From a virus, in the IMG/VR virus record IMGVR_UViG_3300044712_000518, positions 1 through 37,957 of that record: a stretch of DNA of 37,957 nucleotides; one strand, given 5' to 3'. Positions 6,030 through 14,043 of this stretch are shown here, piece by piece (the stretch's first letter is position 1; each line of letters opens with the position of its first letter). The notes beneath the pieces were generated by a model, which worked only from the letters and a program-made list of their open reading frames with translations, did no database searches and was not told where the DNA came from. The position numbers were made by a program, and so were the translations under genes.

Positions 6030-6076
6030 CCCCTCTCCAAACATGCTCTCCGTTTGGGGAGGGGCTGGGGGTGGGG
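6030..6076 (+). repeat. G/C hairpin repeat R2
   Basis: CCCCTCTCCAAAC and its partner GTTTGGGGAGGGG surround ATGCTCTCC, followed by CTGGGGGTGGGG. It lies just upstream of the 55-residue gene and supplies its Shine-Dalgarno flank. Confidence 0.85.
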
Positions 6077-6079
6077 CTG

Positions 6080-8749
6080 CTATGCCTCTTGGAAACTCAC
6101 GCTCACCACATAGGTGTCACTGGTAAACTCGCTGCCGTTCTGGTTCTTGAACCCTACCTGGCGCATCGTTCCCATATTCATGAAGACCATCTTTTCATCA
6201 CACAGGGGAGAGATTGAATTCAGCATCAGCATTGAGTCGTTCGATGCGTCCCCCCAGTCCTGCAATATCTTCAACTTCTCCGCTGCGGTGTGAGGGTCGC
6301 CCTCCTCCCTCAATCCCTGCGCCTTCTCGTCATCCACCAACACAAAGGTAAATGGTCCATACATGCTCTTCACGTCCACACGGGTCACGGCGCTGACGAT
6401 GATCGCCAGCAGTGCGGGGGTCTTGCTCTTGTCTCGTGTGTATCCACGCACCCGAAACTTCAACCGCTTGGCTGCGATTCCGTAGATGTCGGTGAAGTCC
6501 ATTTCCTGGGTGGGTGATGTGGTGAACAGGTCGTCAAGGCTGGTCCACTCTGTACTCTCATTCAATCGGTAATCCATCTCGAACCAGCAAATGGGTCTTC
6601 CGTTGTCCGCGTCTGTTTCAAGGTTCTCGGTTTGCAGTTTGATCTTCTTGATAAGTTTCTGCACGTCGAACATTCCCGCGTGCATCCGCGAAAGTTCAAG
6701 GGCAAATTCCCAGGCAAATTCATAATTCTCGTCCTGGAATTCGTTGGTGCTGTTCGATGGGAAAGGTAACCAGATCAGGTCATTCCCCTGAAACATCCAC
6801 AACCTATCAAGTCCTGCGCCTGGTGTCACCTGAAAAGCAAGCGCCTGAATCCGTTGTCCCTTTGGCGCTCGGTAGCGTTCATGCCACCCGCCCGAATCCA
6901 GCACCGATGAATAGCCAGTCGTGCCCGCGTCCACTGAGATGAAGAACTTCCCAGGGTATCCCTGCATCGATGAGATTGCCCCGCGCCTGTTGATCGGTAA
7001 CCCGTCGCCCAGGTTCGGTCCCATGTCGTCAACGCTTCCCGCGTAGTATCGTTCCAGTCCCTGCAACATGGGGAAGTAAAGGTAAACATTATTCCGCATT
7101 GGGTTGCTGCCATTGAACTGGCTGCGGACTGTCTTCATCTCTTCGATGTCCATCGGGTAGGGGCTGGTCGTCGCCTCGGGTACCCAAAAAGGAAGATCGG
7201 TTTTGAATACCAGGGCTTGTTCCGCTCCAGTCAGGTCAGGATAAACCACCAGCCCGTTGATGCGCCTGTACTTGCTGTCCACGTTGATGGCTGTGGCGAA
7301 GGTATGGGCTGCGGTTGCCCAGTCTACGGGTGCGCCGAATGCCACCGACACATTCCCGCTGGCGTCCGAGTTGTTCGCTTTCACGATCTTCTGTGCCTGT
7401 GGTTTGTATGCCAGGTACACCGCCTTGTTCGTTCCATCGTCTGCGAATGTTGGAGTCCACACGCCCGCCGATGTCTCGAACTTTGCCCGCCGAATGTTCA
7501 CGCTGTCGCCCATTGCAAACAGGATGATGCCCTTCGTCGTCACCAGCACCGATGTCACGGGGGCGGTCAGTCCGTGCGTTGCCTGCGGGATCTCCGTCAG
7601 TTTTTCGCCCAGCAATACGTACTCCGTGGTCGTGTCGTGTGTGATGGTCAGGTCTGAGTCCAGGGTCAGTTCCGTGCCTGTGTTCGAGACCACCGTGCGC
7701 CAGGGTTGCGGTTCCAGTTTCCCCAGCCCATCGGTGATCATCACCACACTGCCTGCCCATTCGTTCGTTGCCCATGTCTTCGTTGCATCGATCAGCTTGC
7801 CCAACTGCCCCGTGTTGGCGTCGGCTGTTCCCCTGTCGCCCGCCATGTATAACTTCGGCGCGCCCGTGCTGGGGCTGACAACAAAGTACTGTTGTTCCTT
7901 ATATTCAAATGCGATGCAGGTCTTGGCTGTGTCGGCTTCGGTCAGGCGGAAGTATAGGTCAATCGCTGCGGGGGTCGGGGTGCTGTCGAATTCCTCCGAG
8001 ATGTAGGATGTCCCCGCCGCTTCCTTCACCCCAACCATCCAGTGCTTCTTGTCGTTGTCTGTGCTGGCTCCGTACACCACAAGCCAGTATGATGACCCGC
8101 TGCTCAATACCTGGCTGATTGTTTCATTCAGCCATTCGCTCATCACGTCCACCATTCTGGTATTCGCCACGGTGATGCTGGTTTGAAGCGTCCCAACGTT
8201 CCCGCTGTTGTCCGAGTAGATGGCAACTGTCAGCACGCCAGGCAGTCCCCGGCGTCTCACCAATAGCCAAACCTTTCCTGCTGTATACGATGCGCTTGCC
8301 ACAAACTTCTTATAAATGTAACGGGTTGATCCCAATAACTGCGTGAAGCCAACACTGCCGGGCATGTTCTGGTCCTGCGATCGTAGCCCGCTGGCATATT
8401 TCTCCAGCGGTCCAGCACAGGCAATGTTCGGGCGTCCGCTCAAACATCGGAATGAGTCGTAGTATTTGGTACTGTCCCGCTCGAAGTCCTTGCCCGCCCG
8501 TCCTCCGCTCCAGTCGTCTTGAACAATCGGGGAGTAGGGATAGTCAAAGATGTCATAAGAGGATGACCCGCTGGTCTGCTTGTTTGCCGTGGTTTCCACT
8601 GGGATCTTCACAAATACACTGGGGTCATACAGCGGTCTGGGTTTTCCTGTCTGGTCGCAAGCCATCAAGCCCAGCACTTCTCCCTTGCGATTCTTTAGGG
8701 AAAAGTGGTGGGTCGGGTTCGGCAGGTTGGGAGATACACGTATAGGCAT
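6080..8749 (-). CDS. Large tail hub/tail-tube-like structural protein
   Basis: An 889-residue virion protein with no clear catalytic motif. Residues 1-140 are an irregular N-terminal part. Residues about 145-275 look like a jelly-roll carbohydrate-binding-type domain (KVWLLVRRRG, GVLTVAIYSDNSGN, SSGSSYWLVVYGAS). The following 600 residues are strand-rich with repeated short beta motifs, suggesting a beta-propeller or tubular tail domain, ending in a helix-poor C-terminus. The ATG at 8749 has a GGAGG Shine-Dalgarno. It lies directly after the adaptor-like gene and before fibre-related genes, matching the large tail protein of short-tailed phages. A tail-tip role and sugar binding are inferred. 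Confidence 0.65.
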   Translation of the reverse strand: MPIRVSPNLPNPTHHFSLKNRKGEVLGLMACDQTGKPRPLYDPSVFVKIPVETTANKQTSGSSSYDIFDYPYSPIVQDDWSGGRAGKDFERDSTKYYDSFRCLSGRPNIACAGPLEKYASGLRSQDQNMPGSVGFTQLLGSTRYIYKKFVASASYTAGKVWLLVRRRGLPGVLTVAIYSDNSGNVGTLQTSITVANTRMVDVMSEWLNETISQVLSSGSSYWLVVYGASTDNDKKHWMVGVKEAAGTSYISEEFDSTPTPAAIDLYFRLTEADTAKTCIAFEYKEQQYFVVSPSTGAPKLYMAGDRGTADANTGQLGKLIDATKTWATNEWAGSVVMITDGLGKLEPQPWRTVVSNTGTELTLDSDLTITHDTTTEYVLLGEKLTEIPQATHGLTAPVTSVLVTTKGIILFAMGDSVNIRRAKFETSAGVWTPTFADDGTNKAVYLAYKPQAQKIVKANNSDASGNVSVAFGAPVDWATAAHTFATAINVDSKYRRINGLVVYPDLTGAEQALVFKTDLPFWVPEATTSPYPMDIEEMKTVRSQFNGSNPMRNNVYLYFPMLQGLERYYAGSVDDMGPNLGDGLPINRRGAISSMQGYPGKFFISVDAGTTGYSSVLDSGGWHERYRAPKGQRIQALAFQVTPGAGLDRLWMFQGNDLIWLPFPSNSTNEFQDENYEFAWEFALELSRMHAGMFDVQKLIKKIKLQTENLETDADNGRPICWFEMDYRLNESTEWTSLDDLFTTSPTQEMDFTDIYGIAAKRLKFRVRGYTRDKSKTPALLAIIVSAVTRVDVKSMYGPFTFVLVDDEKAQGLREEGDPHTAAEKLKILQDWGDASNDSMLMLNSISPLCDEKMVFMNMGTMRQVGFKNQNGSEFTSDTYVVSVSFQEA

Positions 8750-8752
8750 GGG

Positions 8753-9874
8753 TTATCCTCCAGCCGATTTGATTCTAATGTCAGGCCCACCGATGCGGGG
8801 CTGCTTGCCTTTCAGTGCGGTCAGTACCTTGTTCAGTCTTTCCTCGATCATATACTCCGCGTTCTTCTGATATTGCGAGGCTCCCCAAAATAACAACTCC
8901 CTGGCGGTGGATAGTGCCAGCCAGTCGCGGTTGATCTCTGCGTTGATCTCGTCGCCGTAGGCAATCAGGTCAGGGTGCTGAATGCGGGTGATGATGTGGA
9001 TCGTGTCGCCGCTGCGGGGTGCGTGCCCATAATCGAAGACCAGCTTCCCGCCGCGTTCCCGCCAGTGAGTGCATTTCAATCTGTCTTCATAGCCCGCCCG
9101 CTCATACTCCACCCGCTTCACATTGTAGACTCCAGCGGGCAGGGTAAACTCCAGCGTCTCGCCGTCGCCTTCCAGCGTGTCGTCGTCGCTTTCCACGTAT
9201 GCCTTCTCATCATCCAGCGCGCCATTCATGCAGGAGAGTATCTGTTCCCAGGGGTAGGCTCCCCGTGCCACTGTGTAACGCGGTCCTGCAACTCCCGCCG
9301 TGGTGGGTGTGCTGGTCGGGGCTGCGGTCAGTCCTGTGCAGGTTCCGTTTGCGATGCTCATGTTCAGGGTGATGTCGTTGCCTGCCGCTGTCTTTGTGGT
9401 CAGGGTGATGTCTGCCCCGCTTCCGCCGATGGTAAAGAAGTTGTTGATCTCTGTGTTCGCTGCCAATGCGGTGCGGATTTTCCCCGCCACTGCCGAAGCC
9501 GAATCAAGGTTCAACACTGCCACACTGAGAGTCTTCGGGCTGTTGGGCAGGTTCGCCGCGGTCACGATCACACCGGCATTCCCGCTTCCCGTCACGGTTC
9601 CCAACACGGTGGCGGTGATGACCTGCTGCACACATGGCACGGCTGTCAACGGGTTGAACGTCACCTTGCTGTTGGCGTAGCCCTTGATCTTCAATGCCTT
9701 GCCCGCATGGGTTCCACTGTGTATCCACAAGGTTCCCCGGTCCCAGTACTGGTTCTGCTGCGTCAGGTTCTCGCTGTCCTTCAGGTAGTTCGTCCCGCCG
9801 TCAGTCGCCTGCCCTGGCATCAGGTCGATCACCTGCTTCATCGCTTGAAGTGAGATTTCGGAAACTGTTGTCAT
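8753..9874 (-). CDS. Head-tail adaptor-like protein with an inserted phage Ig-like domain
   Basis: A 373-residue virion protein. ATG 9874 is chosen because it has GAGGA upstream and overlaps the preceding stop (ATGA). Residues 1-80 form the first part of the core. Residues about 82-196 are an insertion with the recognisable repeat pattern of phage structural proteins: TATVLGTVTG, LNLDSASAVAGKIRTALAAN, FTIGGSGADITLTTKTAAGN and GLTAAPTSTPTTAGVAG. The core resumes at PRYTVARGAYPWEQIL and ends in a helical segment (INRDWLALSTARELLFWGAS, then a basic C-terminus), as in connector or tail-tube subunits. Insertion of this domain into a connector is a known decoration theme, and the exact connector family is not certain. 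Confidence 0.6.
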   Translation of the reverse strand: MTTVSEISLQAMKQVIDLMPGQATDGGTNYLKDSENLTQQNQYWDRGTLWIHSGTHAGKALKIKGYANSKVTFNPLTAVPCVQQVITATVLGTVTGSGNAGVIVTAANLPNSPKTLSVAVLNLDSASAVAGKIRTALAANTEINNFFTIGGSGADITLTTKTAAGNDITLNMSIANGTCTGLTAAPTSTPTTAGVAGPRYTVARGAYPWEQILSCMNGALDDEKAYVESDDDTLEGDGETLEFTLPAGVYNVKRVEYERAGYEDRLKCTHWRERGGKLVFDYGHAPRSGDTIHIITRIQHPDLIAYGDEINAEINRDWLALSTARELLFWGASQYQKNAEYMIEERLNKVLTALKGKQPRIGGPDIRIKSAGG

Positions 9875-10431
9875 GCTTTCCTCGCCAATACCACCACCAT
9901 GTCCACCGAGTGATCCACCTTCCATTCTGCATGATGATAGATAAAGTCTTCCACTGCCTGGCGCACGGTTGCCCAGGCTGGGTTATCCCAATCGTGCAGG
10001 GCAATTACCTGCGCGTGCGGTCCGAAGTTTTCGAGGTCGGCACGGACAAATTCATAGCTGTGCCCGCCGTCTATCCATAACAGGTCTATCGGCTGCTTCC
10101 ACGTCTTCCCGATCACGCGGCTGTCCCCTTCCAGCACTGTCACACTATGGACTCCGCATGACCTGGTGTTCTTCAATAGTTCTTCCTGGCTGGCTGGGCG
10201 TTCGGCAATGGGACTCCATGAGAAGTTATCCACCACTATGATCTGCGCCGATGGGTTGGCAAGTCCCAGCACTGCGGTCATTGCCCCATACAGTCCGCCG
10301 ATCTCCACGATCAGCCCGCCTTCTCTCACCTGGCTGGCAAGGTCAAGCAATTCAGCGCGCTCCAGCATGGATGTCCACGCGGGGATGACTTGAGTCGTCG
10401 AAAGTATTTTGATTGCATCTGATAGTTTCAT
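9871..10431 (-). CDS. Class I SAM-dependent methyltransferase (Methyltransf_24-like)
   Basis: A 186-residue protein with a complete Rossmann methyltransferase core: motif I VEIGGLYGA at 42-50, the acidic end of strand beta2 IVVDNF (D68), SVTVLEGDSR at 96-105, IDGGHSYE at 120-127 and ALHDWDN at 144-150. The IDGGH-HDW pattern is typical of methyltransferases acting on sugars or small molecules next to glycosyltransferases. It overlaps the glycosyltransferase stop by 4 bases, so the two are translated together. It sits between the capsid genes and the adaptor, an unusual place, so a role in modifying a virion glycan is a reasonable inference. Confidence 0.85.
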   Translation of the reverse strand: MKLSDAIKILSTTQVIPAWTSMLERAELLDLASQVREGGLIVEIGGLYGAMTAVLGLANPSAQIIVVDNFSWSPIAERPASQEELLKNTRSCGVHSVTVLEGDSRVIGKTWKQPIDLLWIDGGHSYEFVRADLENFGPHAQVIALHDWDNPAWATVRQAVEDFIYHHAEWKVDHSVDMVVVLARKA

Positions 10432-11525
10432 GTGATATTGCTCCTTGCCACTCCACGCCCATAGTTGTGGAATATGATCTTTGCCTGCTCACGGTGCGGG
10501 TGGTTCCAATCCACGCTCAGGGCTTTGTAACTTCCCTGGCATTTGGTCATTGCACGCATCAGCGCAAGTTGTTCATCCCATTGCTGGTATCTCATCCACT
10601 GCTTTCCCCATTCAGTGAATGTCTTTGCCGTGCTCTTGCTCTTGCGGAAGAAGATCACCCCGCTGTTGATGAACTTCTGCCTGGCGTCCCCTCCCAGTTC
10701 TTCGATGGTCGCATCCCGTTCCACCAGGTTGATCTCCCAGCCCGCCAGTTTCTTGTTGTAAAGCTGCCCCAGCGTCAGGGTTTCCTCGGTCACTGCCATG
10801 TCGAAGCTATCCAACATCTCGAACCCAGGCAGAATGTCGCCCATGAATTCAGTGTCGGCGTCGATGTAAAGGGTGCGCTGGTATGGACTGAGTTTGTACA
10901 GGTGCGGTTTGATCCTGCCCGCCCTGAATTGGAAGTTCTTCGCCTGCTCTGCATCGAACGGACTCTCTCCCTTCCACTCAATGAACTCCACCGCTTTGAG
11001 CGAAGTCGAAAGGCAATTGCCCACCACGGTCACGGGAATATCCAGCCCGATTTCATGCAGTGATTCCACGCTCTTGGCTACCTCACGCGCTGCCTTCTCA
11101 CCGAAGCACATGTACACGATCCCGATGGTCTCACCGTTCACCTTATCCACCTTGCGCATGGGAGGGTTCTTGCTTTGCAGAAATTCCTCCAGTCGCTTGG
11201 CGGCTGTCTCGGGGCTGTCATATTCAAGGATGGCCTCCACTCCCTCTTCGCTGGTAATGCGGATCACTCCGTCCTTCATCAGGATTGTCGGGCGTGTTCC
11301 ATTCCGCTGTCTGGCATAGTGCAGGTCGGCATCTGTGCAGACCATGATCGGGTTCTCTCGTACTCCCAGTGATGTCATGGAGTCACATTCAATATTCAGA
11401 CTGCTGGGTAGAATAAATTTCCCTCTATATTGAACAGGTACTTTTGTCAACGCAGGAAATAATACTTCAAGCGCTTCCTGTGTTCTGGCAAATAAGTCTA
11501 CGGTCTTCCAGATGTTTTTATTCAT
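10428..11525 (-). CDS. GT-A fold glycosyltransferase (GT8-like) with an extra N-terminal domain
   Basis: A 365-residue protein. Residues 1-125 are a separate domain of unknown function (VQYRGKFILPSSLN, ILMKDGVIRI). Residues 130-365 have the nucleotide-sugar transferase layout: GIVYMCFGEKAAREVAKS, VTVVGN, KPHLYKLSPYQRTLYIDADT with the metal-binding DxD (D222, D224), then FINSGVIFFRKS and a C-terminal WNHPHREQAKIIFHNYG. This resembles GT8-type glycosyltransferases that use a UDP-sugar and Mn2+. It is coupled to the following methyltransferase. The start at 11525 has no clear Shine-Dalgarno. A substrate on the capsid, tail or cell envelope is possible. Confidence 0.8.
   Translation of the reverse strand: MNKNIWKTVDLFARTQEALEVLFPALTKVPVQYRGKFILPSSLNIECDSMTSLGVRENPIMVCTDADLHYARQRNGTRPTILMKDGVIRITSEEGVEAILEYDSPETAAKRLEEFLQSKNPPMRKVDKVNGETIGIVYMCFGEKAAREVAKSVESLHEIGLDIPVTVVGNCLSTSLKAVEFIEWKGESPFDAEQAKNFQFRAGRIKPHLYKLSPYQRTLYIDADTEFMGDILPGFEMLDSFDMAVTEETLTLGQLYNKKLAGWEINLVERDATIEELGGDARQKFINSGVIFFRKSKSTAKTFTEWGKQWMRYQQWDEQLALMRAMTKCQGSYKALSVDWNHPHREQAKIIFHNYGRGVARSNIT
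10995..11013 (+). repeat. CCTGAGCG-CGAAGGG family repeat, copy 1 (diverged)
   Basis: TTTGAGCGAAGTCGAAAGG inside the glycosyltransferase gene. It resembles the copies at 25641, 30763 and 37390 and is oriented in the same direction. The match is imperfect and could be chance coding sequence. Confidence 0.4.
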
Positions 11526-11540
11526 GGGGTTTTATGGAAT

Positions 11541-11566
11541 GACCCGTCCCTGATTTGGGACGGGTC
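11541..11566 (+). terminator. Hairpin with U-rich tail on the plus strand
   Basis: GACCCGTCCC and GGGACGGGTC form a perfect 10-bp stem with a 6-base loop. TGTTTTCTGTTT follows on the plus strand, although the neighbouring genes run on the minus strand. On the minus strand there is no U-tract, so for those genes it may be an RNA-processing or stability hairpin between the cement-like and glycosyltransferase genes. Confidence 0.5.
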
Positions 11567-11586
11567 TGTTTTCTGTTTGCTGTTTC

Positions 11587-11916
11587 TTACTCGTTCGCCA
11601 CGGCGTCGCTGCCGATTGTTGGACCCGCCACCAGGGTGATGTTCGTCCCAGGGGTTACGGTCATGCGCAGGTATTCAAGCCGTGTCTGAACCTTGCGGTG
11701 GTACACGCCCACCTTGGTGATGGGTTTGAATGTGGCAAGCGCCACGTAGGTGCTGTCGTCCGCAGACTCCAACACGGTGATGGCTGCATTGCCAGTCAAT
11801 GCGCTGACGTTGGCGGTCAGGTTGTATGTGCCAGGACCCACTTGCAGGTCTACACTGGTCGGGCTGGATACGGCAGAACTACCGTCGAAGAAAAGCTGAT
11901 CTTTATGGAAACTCAT
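11587..11916 (-). CDS. Capsid decoration / cement-like protein
   Basis: A 109-residue, beta-rich protein starting at an ATG with AGAGG upstream, immediately after the major capsid gene. Its pattern (FFDGSSAVSSPTSVDL, YNLTANVSALTGNAAITVLE, YLRMTVTPGTNITLVAGP) recalls the Bbp16-type and other small capsid cement proteins that bind threefold or quasi-threefold sites. There are no cysteines or membrane segments. Direct placement behind the capsid gene supports this role, but the family assignment is by shape only. Confidence 0.6.
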   Translation of the reverse strand: MSFHKDQLFFDGSSAVSSPTSVDLQVGPGTYNLTANVSALTGNAAITVLESADDSTYVALATFKPITKVGVYHRKVQTRLEYLRMTVTPGTNITLVAGPTIGSDAVANE

Positions 11917-11951
11917 TTCACACCTCTTATGTGAGATTTCTTGGGCGACTC

Positions 11952-12953
11952 TTACGAGCCACTTGCCTGGGCGGTGATGCCATACACGCGGGCAATACAG
12001 CGCGGGCGGACGGTGTAGATGCCGAGAGGCCAGTCGATCACGTCGCGGTAGGTCACGCCGTCATTGAGCAAGCCCATATCCTTCACGTCCATGGCGTATT
12101 CCTGCGCGCCACCCAGTTGATCCTTGCCAAATTTCGCGGCGTAAATGCTGGTGCATCCATCGCCACCAGTCAGGGCGCTGCCGTCTGCGGCTTCGTCATG
12201 CCCGATGACTTTGGTACCAGGATCTTCGTCGGTCTCGTCGCGGTTGTAGCCCATCGGGACAAGAAGCACATTTCCATACTTCTTGTACTTCTTTCCGAGA
12301 TGGTCTTCCGTGGTCAGGTCAAGGCCGGAGAAGGTGAAGATGCTGTTGTATTTCATCATGGTCACGCGGTCCATCATCAGCGCGTCACAGTCGCCTTCAT
12401 TGCAGGCGTCCACCAATTCGTCGAGCAGGGTGATGGCTTTCACACGGGTGGCATTCACTGAGAGATCACCAGTCAGGTCGAGACCGTTGGCGTCGATGCT
12501 CTGGCTGGCGGGGTGCGCGTTCACAAGGCGGTAGTGCAAGCCAGTGAATCCGTCTTCATCGGTGGCGGGGTTGCCGTTGATGAAGTAATTGCGGAAGGTG
12601 CGCTTCATGGCAAGCAAATTCATTTCGCGTTCCCATGTGCGGCGATCCACGGGCTGGTTCTTGAGTTTCACAAGAGCCTTGTCCACGTCGATGTTCTGCC
12701 CCAAATGGAAGATGCGATCTTCCACGGTGCGGGTGTCGCCCTTGCTGGATAAATACGGGTTGCCCAGCTTGCGGAAGGATGGCTGGGGCATACTCTTGGC
12801 GCGGGTGAAGGTGATCTTCAAGTCGCCAGTGTCGGTCCACGGAAGTTTGTCCATCAGCGGGTCTTCACGAAACGCCTGGACAAATCCGAGTTTCAAACTG
12901 TCTTTCGATTCGACTGCGTTCTTTGCGTAGTCGGTAAGATATAGGGATGCCAT
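11952..12953 (-). CDS. Major capsid protein, HK97 fold
   Basis: A 333-residue protein in the position just after scaffold. It starts at an ATG with AAGAGG upstream. Features typical of HK97-type coat proteins in short-tailed phages include an N-terminal helical arm, DLKITFTRAKSMPQ, RRTWEREMNLLAMKRTFRNY (the long spine helix), FTGLHYRLVNAHPASQS, DALMMDRVTMMKYN and KKYKKYGNVLLVPMG. The C-terminus is VYGITAQASGS. It forms the icosahedral shell, and no cross-link motif is obvious. Confidence is high from gene order and pattern together. Confidence 0.85.
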   Translation of the reverse strand: MASLYLTDYAKNAVESKDSLKLGFVQAFREDPLMDKLPWTDTGDLKITFTRAKSMPQPSFRKLGNPYLSSKGDTRTVEDRIFHLGQNIDVDKALVKLKNQPVDRRTWEREMNLLAMKRTFRNYFINGNPATDEDGFTGLHYRLVNAHPASQSIDANGLDLTGDLSVNATRVKAITLLDELVDACNEGDCDALMMDRVTMMKYNSIFTFSGLDLTTEDHLGKKYKKYGNVLLVPMGYNRDETDEDPGTKVIGHDEAADGSALTGGDGCTSIYAAKFGKDQLGGAQEYAMDVKDMGLLNDGVTYRDVIDWPLGIYTVRPRCIARVYGITAQASGS

Positions 12954-12968
12954 TGGTTACCTCTTGGG

Positions 12969-13670
12969 TTATTGATCCTTCTTCGCTGCTTGTTCCAGGT
13001 AGAAGGATGCTGGTTTGGTTGGGTCATATCCTTGTACTGCGGTTGCTGCCCCTGCCGCTCCTGCGAGTCTGCCTGGGGCTTTCTTCTGCTGTGCTTGAAG
13101 GCGCTGCGCTTTCGCTCGGCTGGCGTCGATGGAGGCAAGGACAAACAGATCGGGGTTCCCGTTCGGGTCGTCCAGTATTGCTTGCATCCCTGCCCACTCC
13201 TTATCATTCGGAGTGACCTCGGTGCCGCCTGCCAATTTGAAGGCGTTGGTTTTGAGTGTTTCAATGAACTGCCCAGGGTCGAAGGGTTCTGTCGAAGGTG
13301 GTTGTGCCTGTCCGCTTTGCGCTTGCGGGGTCGGCTTGGCAAAGGCATTCATCTGTTCGTCTTCGATGATCGCCTTCTGCGCCTGCTTCACCTGGTCGTC
13401 AGTGAGATTCAGCACGCCCTTGTTGGTGTCGAGGGCTGCGAACCGTTCCGCGATTCTCTGGTTGATTCGGTTCTCACTCTTCGCCGTCTGTGACTGCGCG
13501 ACTCTCATGGCCTCTTCACGGGCAATCTGTCTGAAGTCTTCGGCGGTTAGGGGTTTTGCTTCCGTCTGCGGTTGCGCCTGAGTACTGCCCTGGTCGGGAG
13601 TGGTCTCTGCAACTTCGTCCGCCTGAGTGATCGGCTCGGCGACTGCTTGGGAATTGGTTTCGTCTTGCAT
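12969..13670 (-). CDS. Capsid scaffolding protein
   Basis: A 233-residue acidic, Gln/Ala-rich protein. ATG 13670 is preferred over upstream codons because it has GAGGAGG 8 nt before it. Residues 1-40 are acidic and disordered (DETNSQAVAEPITQADE, TTPDQGSTQ), residues 45-85 and 130-200 are helical, and the C-terminus is Lys/Gln-rich (ASIDASRAKAQRLQAQQKKA). This composition and the place immediately before the major capsid gene fit the assembly scaffold that is removed during maturation. No protease is encoded in the fusion. Confidence 0.75.
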   Translation of the reverse strand: MQDETNSQAVAEPITQADEVAETTPDQGSTQAQPQTEAKPLTAEDFRQIAREEAMRVAQSQTAKSENRINQRIAERFAALDTNKGVLNLTDDQVKQAQKAIIEDEQMNAFAKPTPQAQSGQAQPPSTEPFDPGQFIETLKTNAFKLAGGTEVTPNDKEWAGMQAILDDPNGNPDLFVLASIDASRAKAQRLQAQQKKAPGRLAGAAGAATAVQGYDPTKPASFYLEQAAKKDQ

Positions 13671-13699
13671 TTTTTGTGCCTCCTCTAGCACTTGGCAAA

Positions 13700-13743
13700 C
13701 AAAAAGAGCGGGTCACACACCTTCAAGGTGTGCGACCCGCTCT
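13700..13743 (-). terminator. Strong intrinsic terminator before the scaffold/capsid genes
   Basis: A 17-bp stem with one mismatch (13705-13721 against 13727-13743, loop TTCAA) followed on the minus strand by TTTTT from 13704 to 13700. It would stop transcripts coming from the giant gene. It is the 3' part of a cassette shared with 30535-30677. Confidence 0.85.
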
Positions 13744-14040
13744 ATGTCTGTCGGTCAATTTGGTATTTTCCTTCCGCTCCCCTCTCCCTCTTAGGAGAGG
13801 GGCTGGGGGTGAGGGTCGGTTTGTTGTAAAAATTATAGCACCATTTTTCTTCCTCGGTCCTTTCAGTGTCAGGTCTTGAACCATGTTCGTCAGGTCTTCC
13901 CTGCACCTTTCCAGCCGCTCGATCCTGACATATAACTCTCGTATCTTCGCCCTGGCTGACATCAATTCACCGAGTAGTTCATACTGACCATCCACGTCCA
14001 GCGGGATTCCTCTCTGTGTGTTCTGCAACTTATATGCCAT
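13723..14040 (-). CDS. Small coiled-coil protein, C-terminus replaced by repeat cassette
   Basis: A 105-residue ORF starting just after the stop of the giant gene (ATG 14040). Residues 10-60 form a helical, coiled-coil-like stretch (YELLGELMSARAKIRELYVR, then RIERLERCREDLTNMVQD). From about residue 62 onward the ORF runs through the -10-like box, the G/C repeat and into the terminator hairpin, so this part is repeat-derived. The core could be a small head-assembly factor. No family is recognised. Confidence 0.5.
   Translation of the reverse strand: MAYKLQNTQRGIPLDVDGQYELLGELMSARAKIRELYVRIERLERCREDLTNMVQDLTLKGPRKKNGAIIFTTNRPSPPAPLLRGRGERKENTKLTDRHRAGRTP
13779..13815 (+). repeat. G/C hairpin repeat R3
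   Basis: CCCCTCTCCCTCTTAGGAGAGGGG then CTGGGGGTGAGGG, part of the cassette between the terminator at 13700-13743 and the -10-like box at 13832-13837. Confidence 0.8.
13831..13843 (-). promoter_or_regulatory. Extended -10-like box of cassette A
   Basis: On the minus strand TGGTGCTATAATT contains an extended -10 (TGCTATAAT). The same 13 bases recur at 30665-30677. A transcript would run about 125 nt and end at the terminator at 13700-13743. No good -35 is present, as is usual for extended -10 promoters. It overlaps the end of the coiled-coil ORF. Confidence 0.45.
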
Positions 14041-14043
14041 AGG

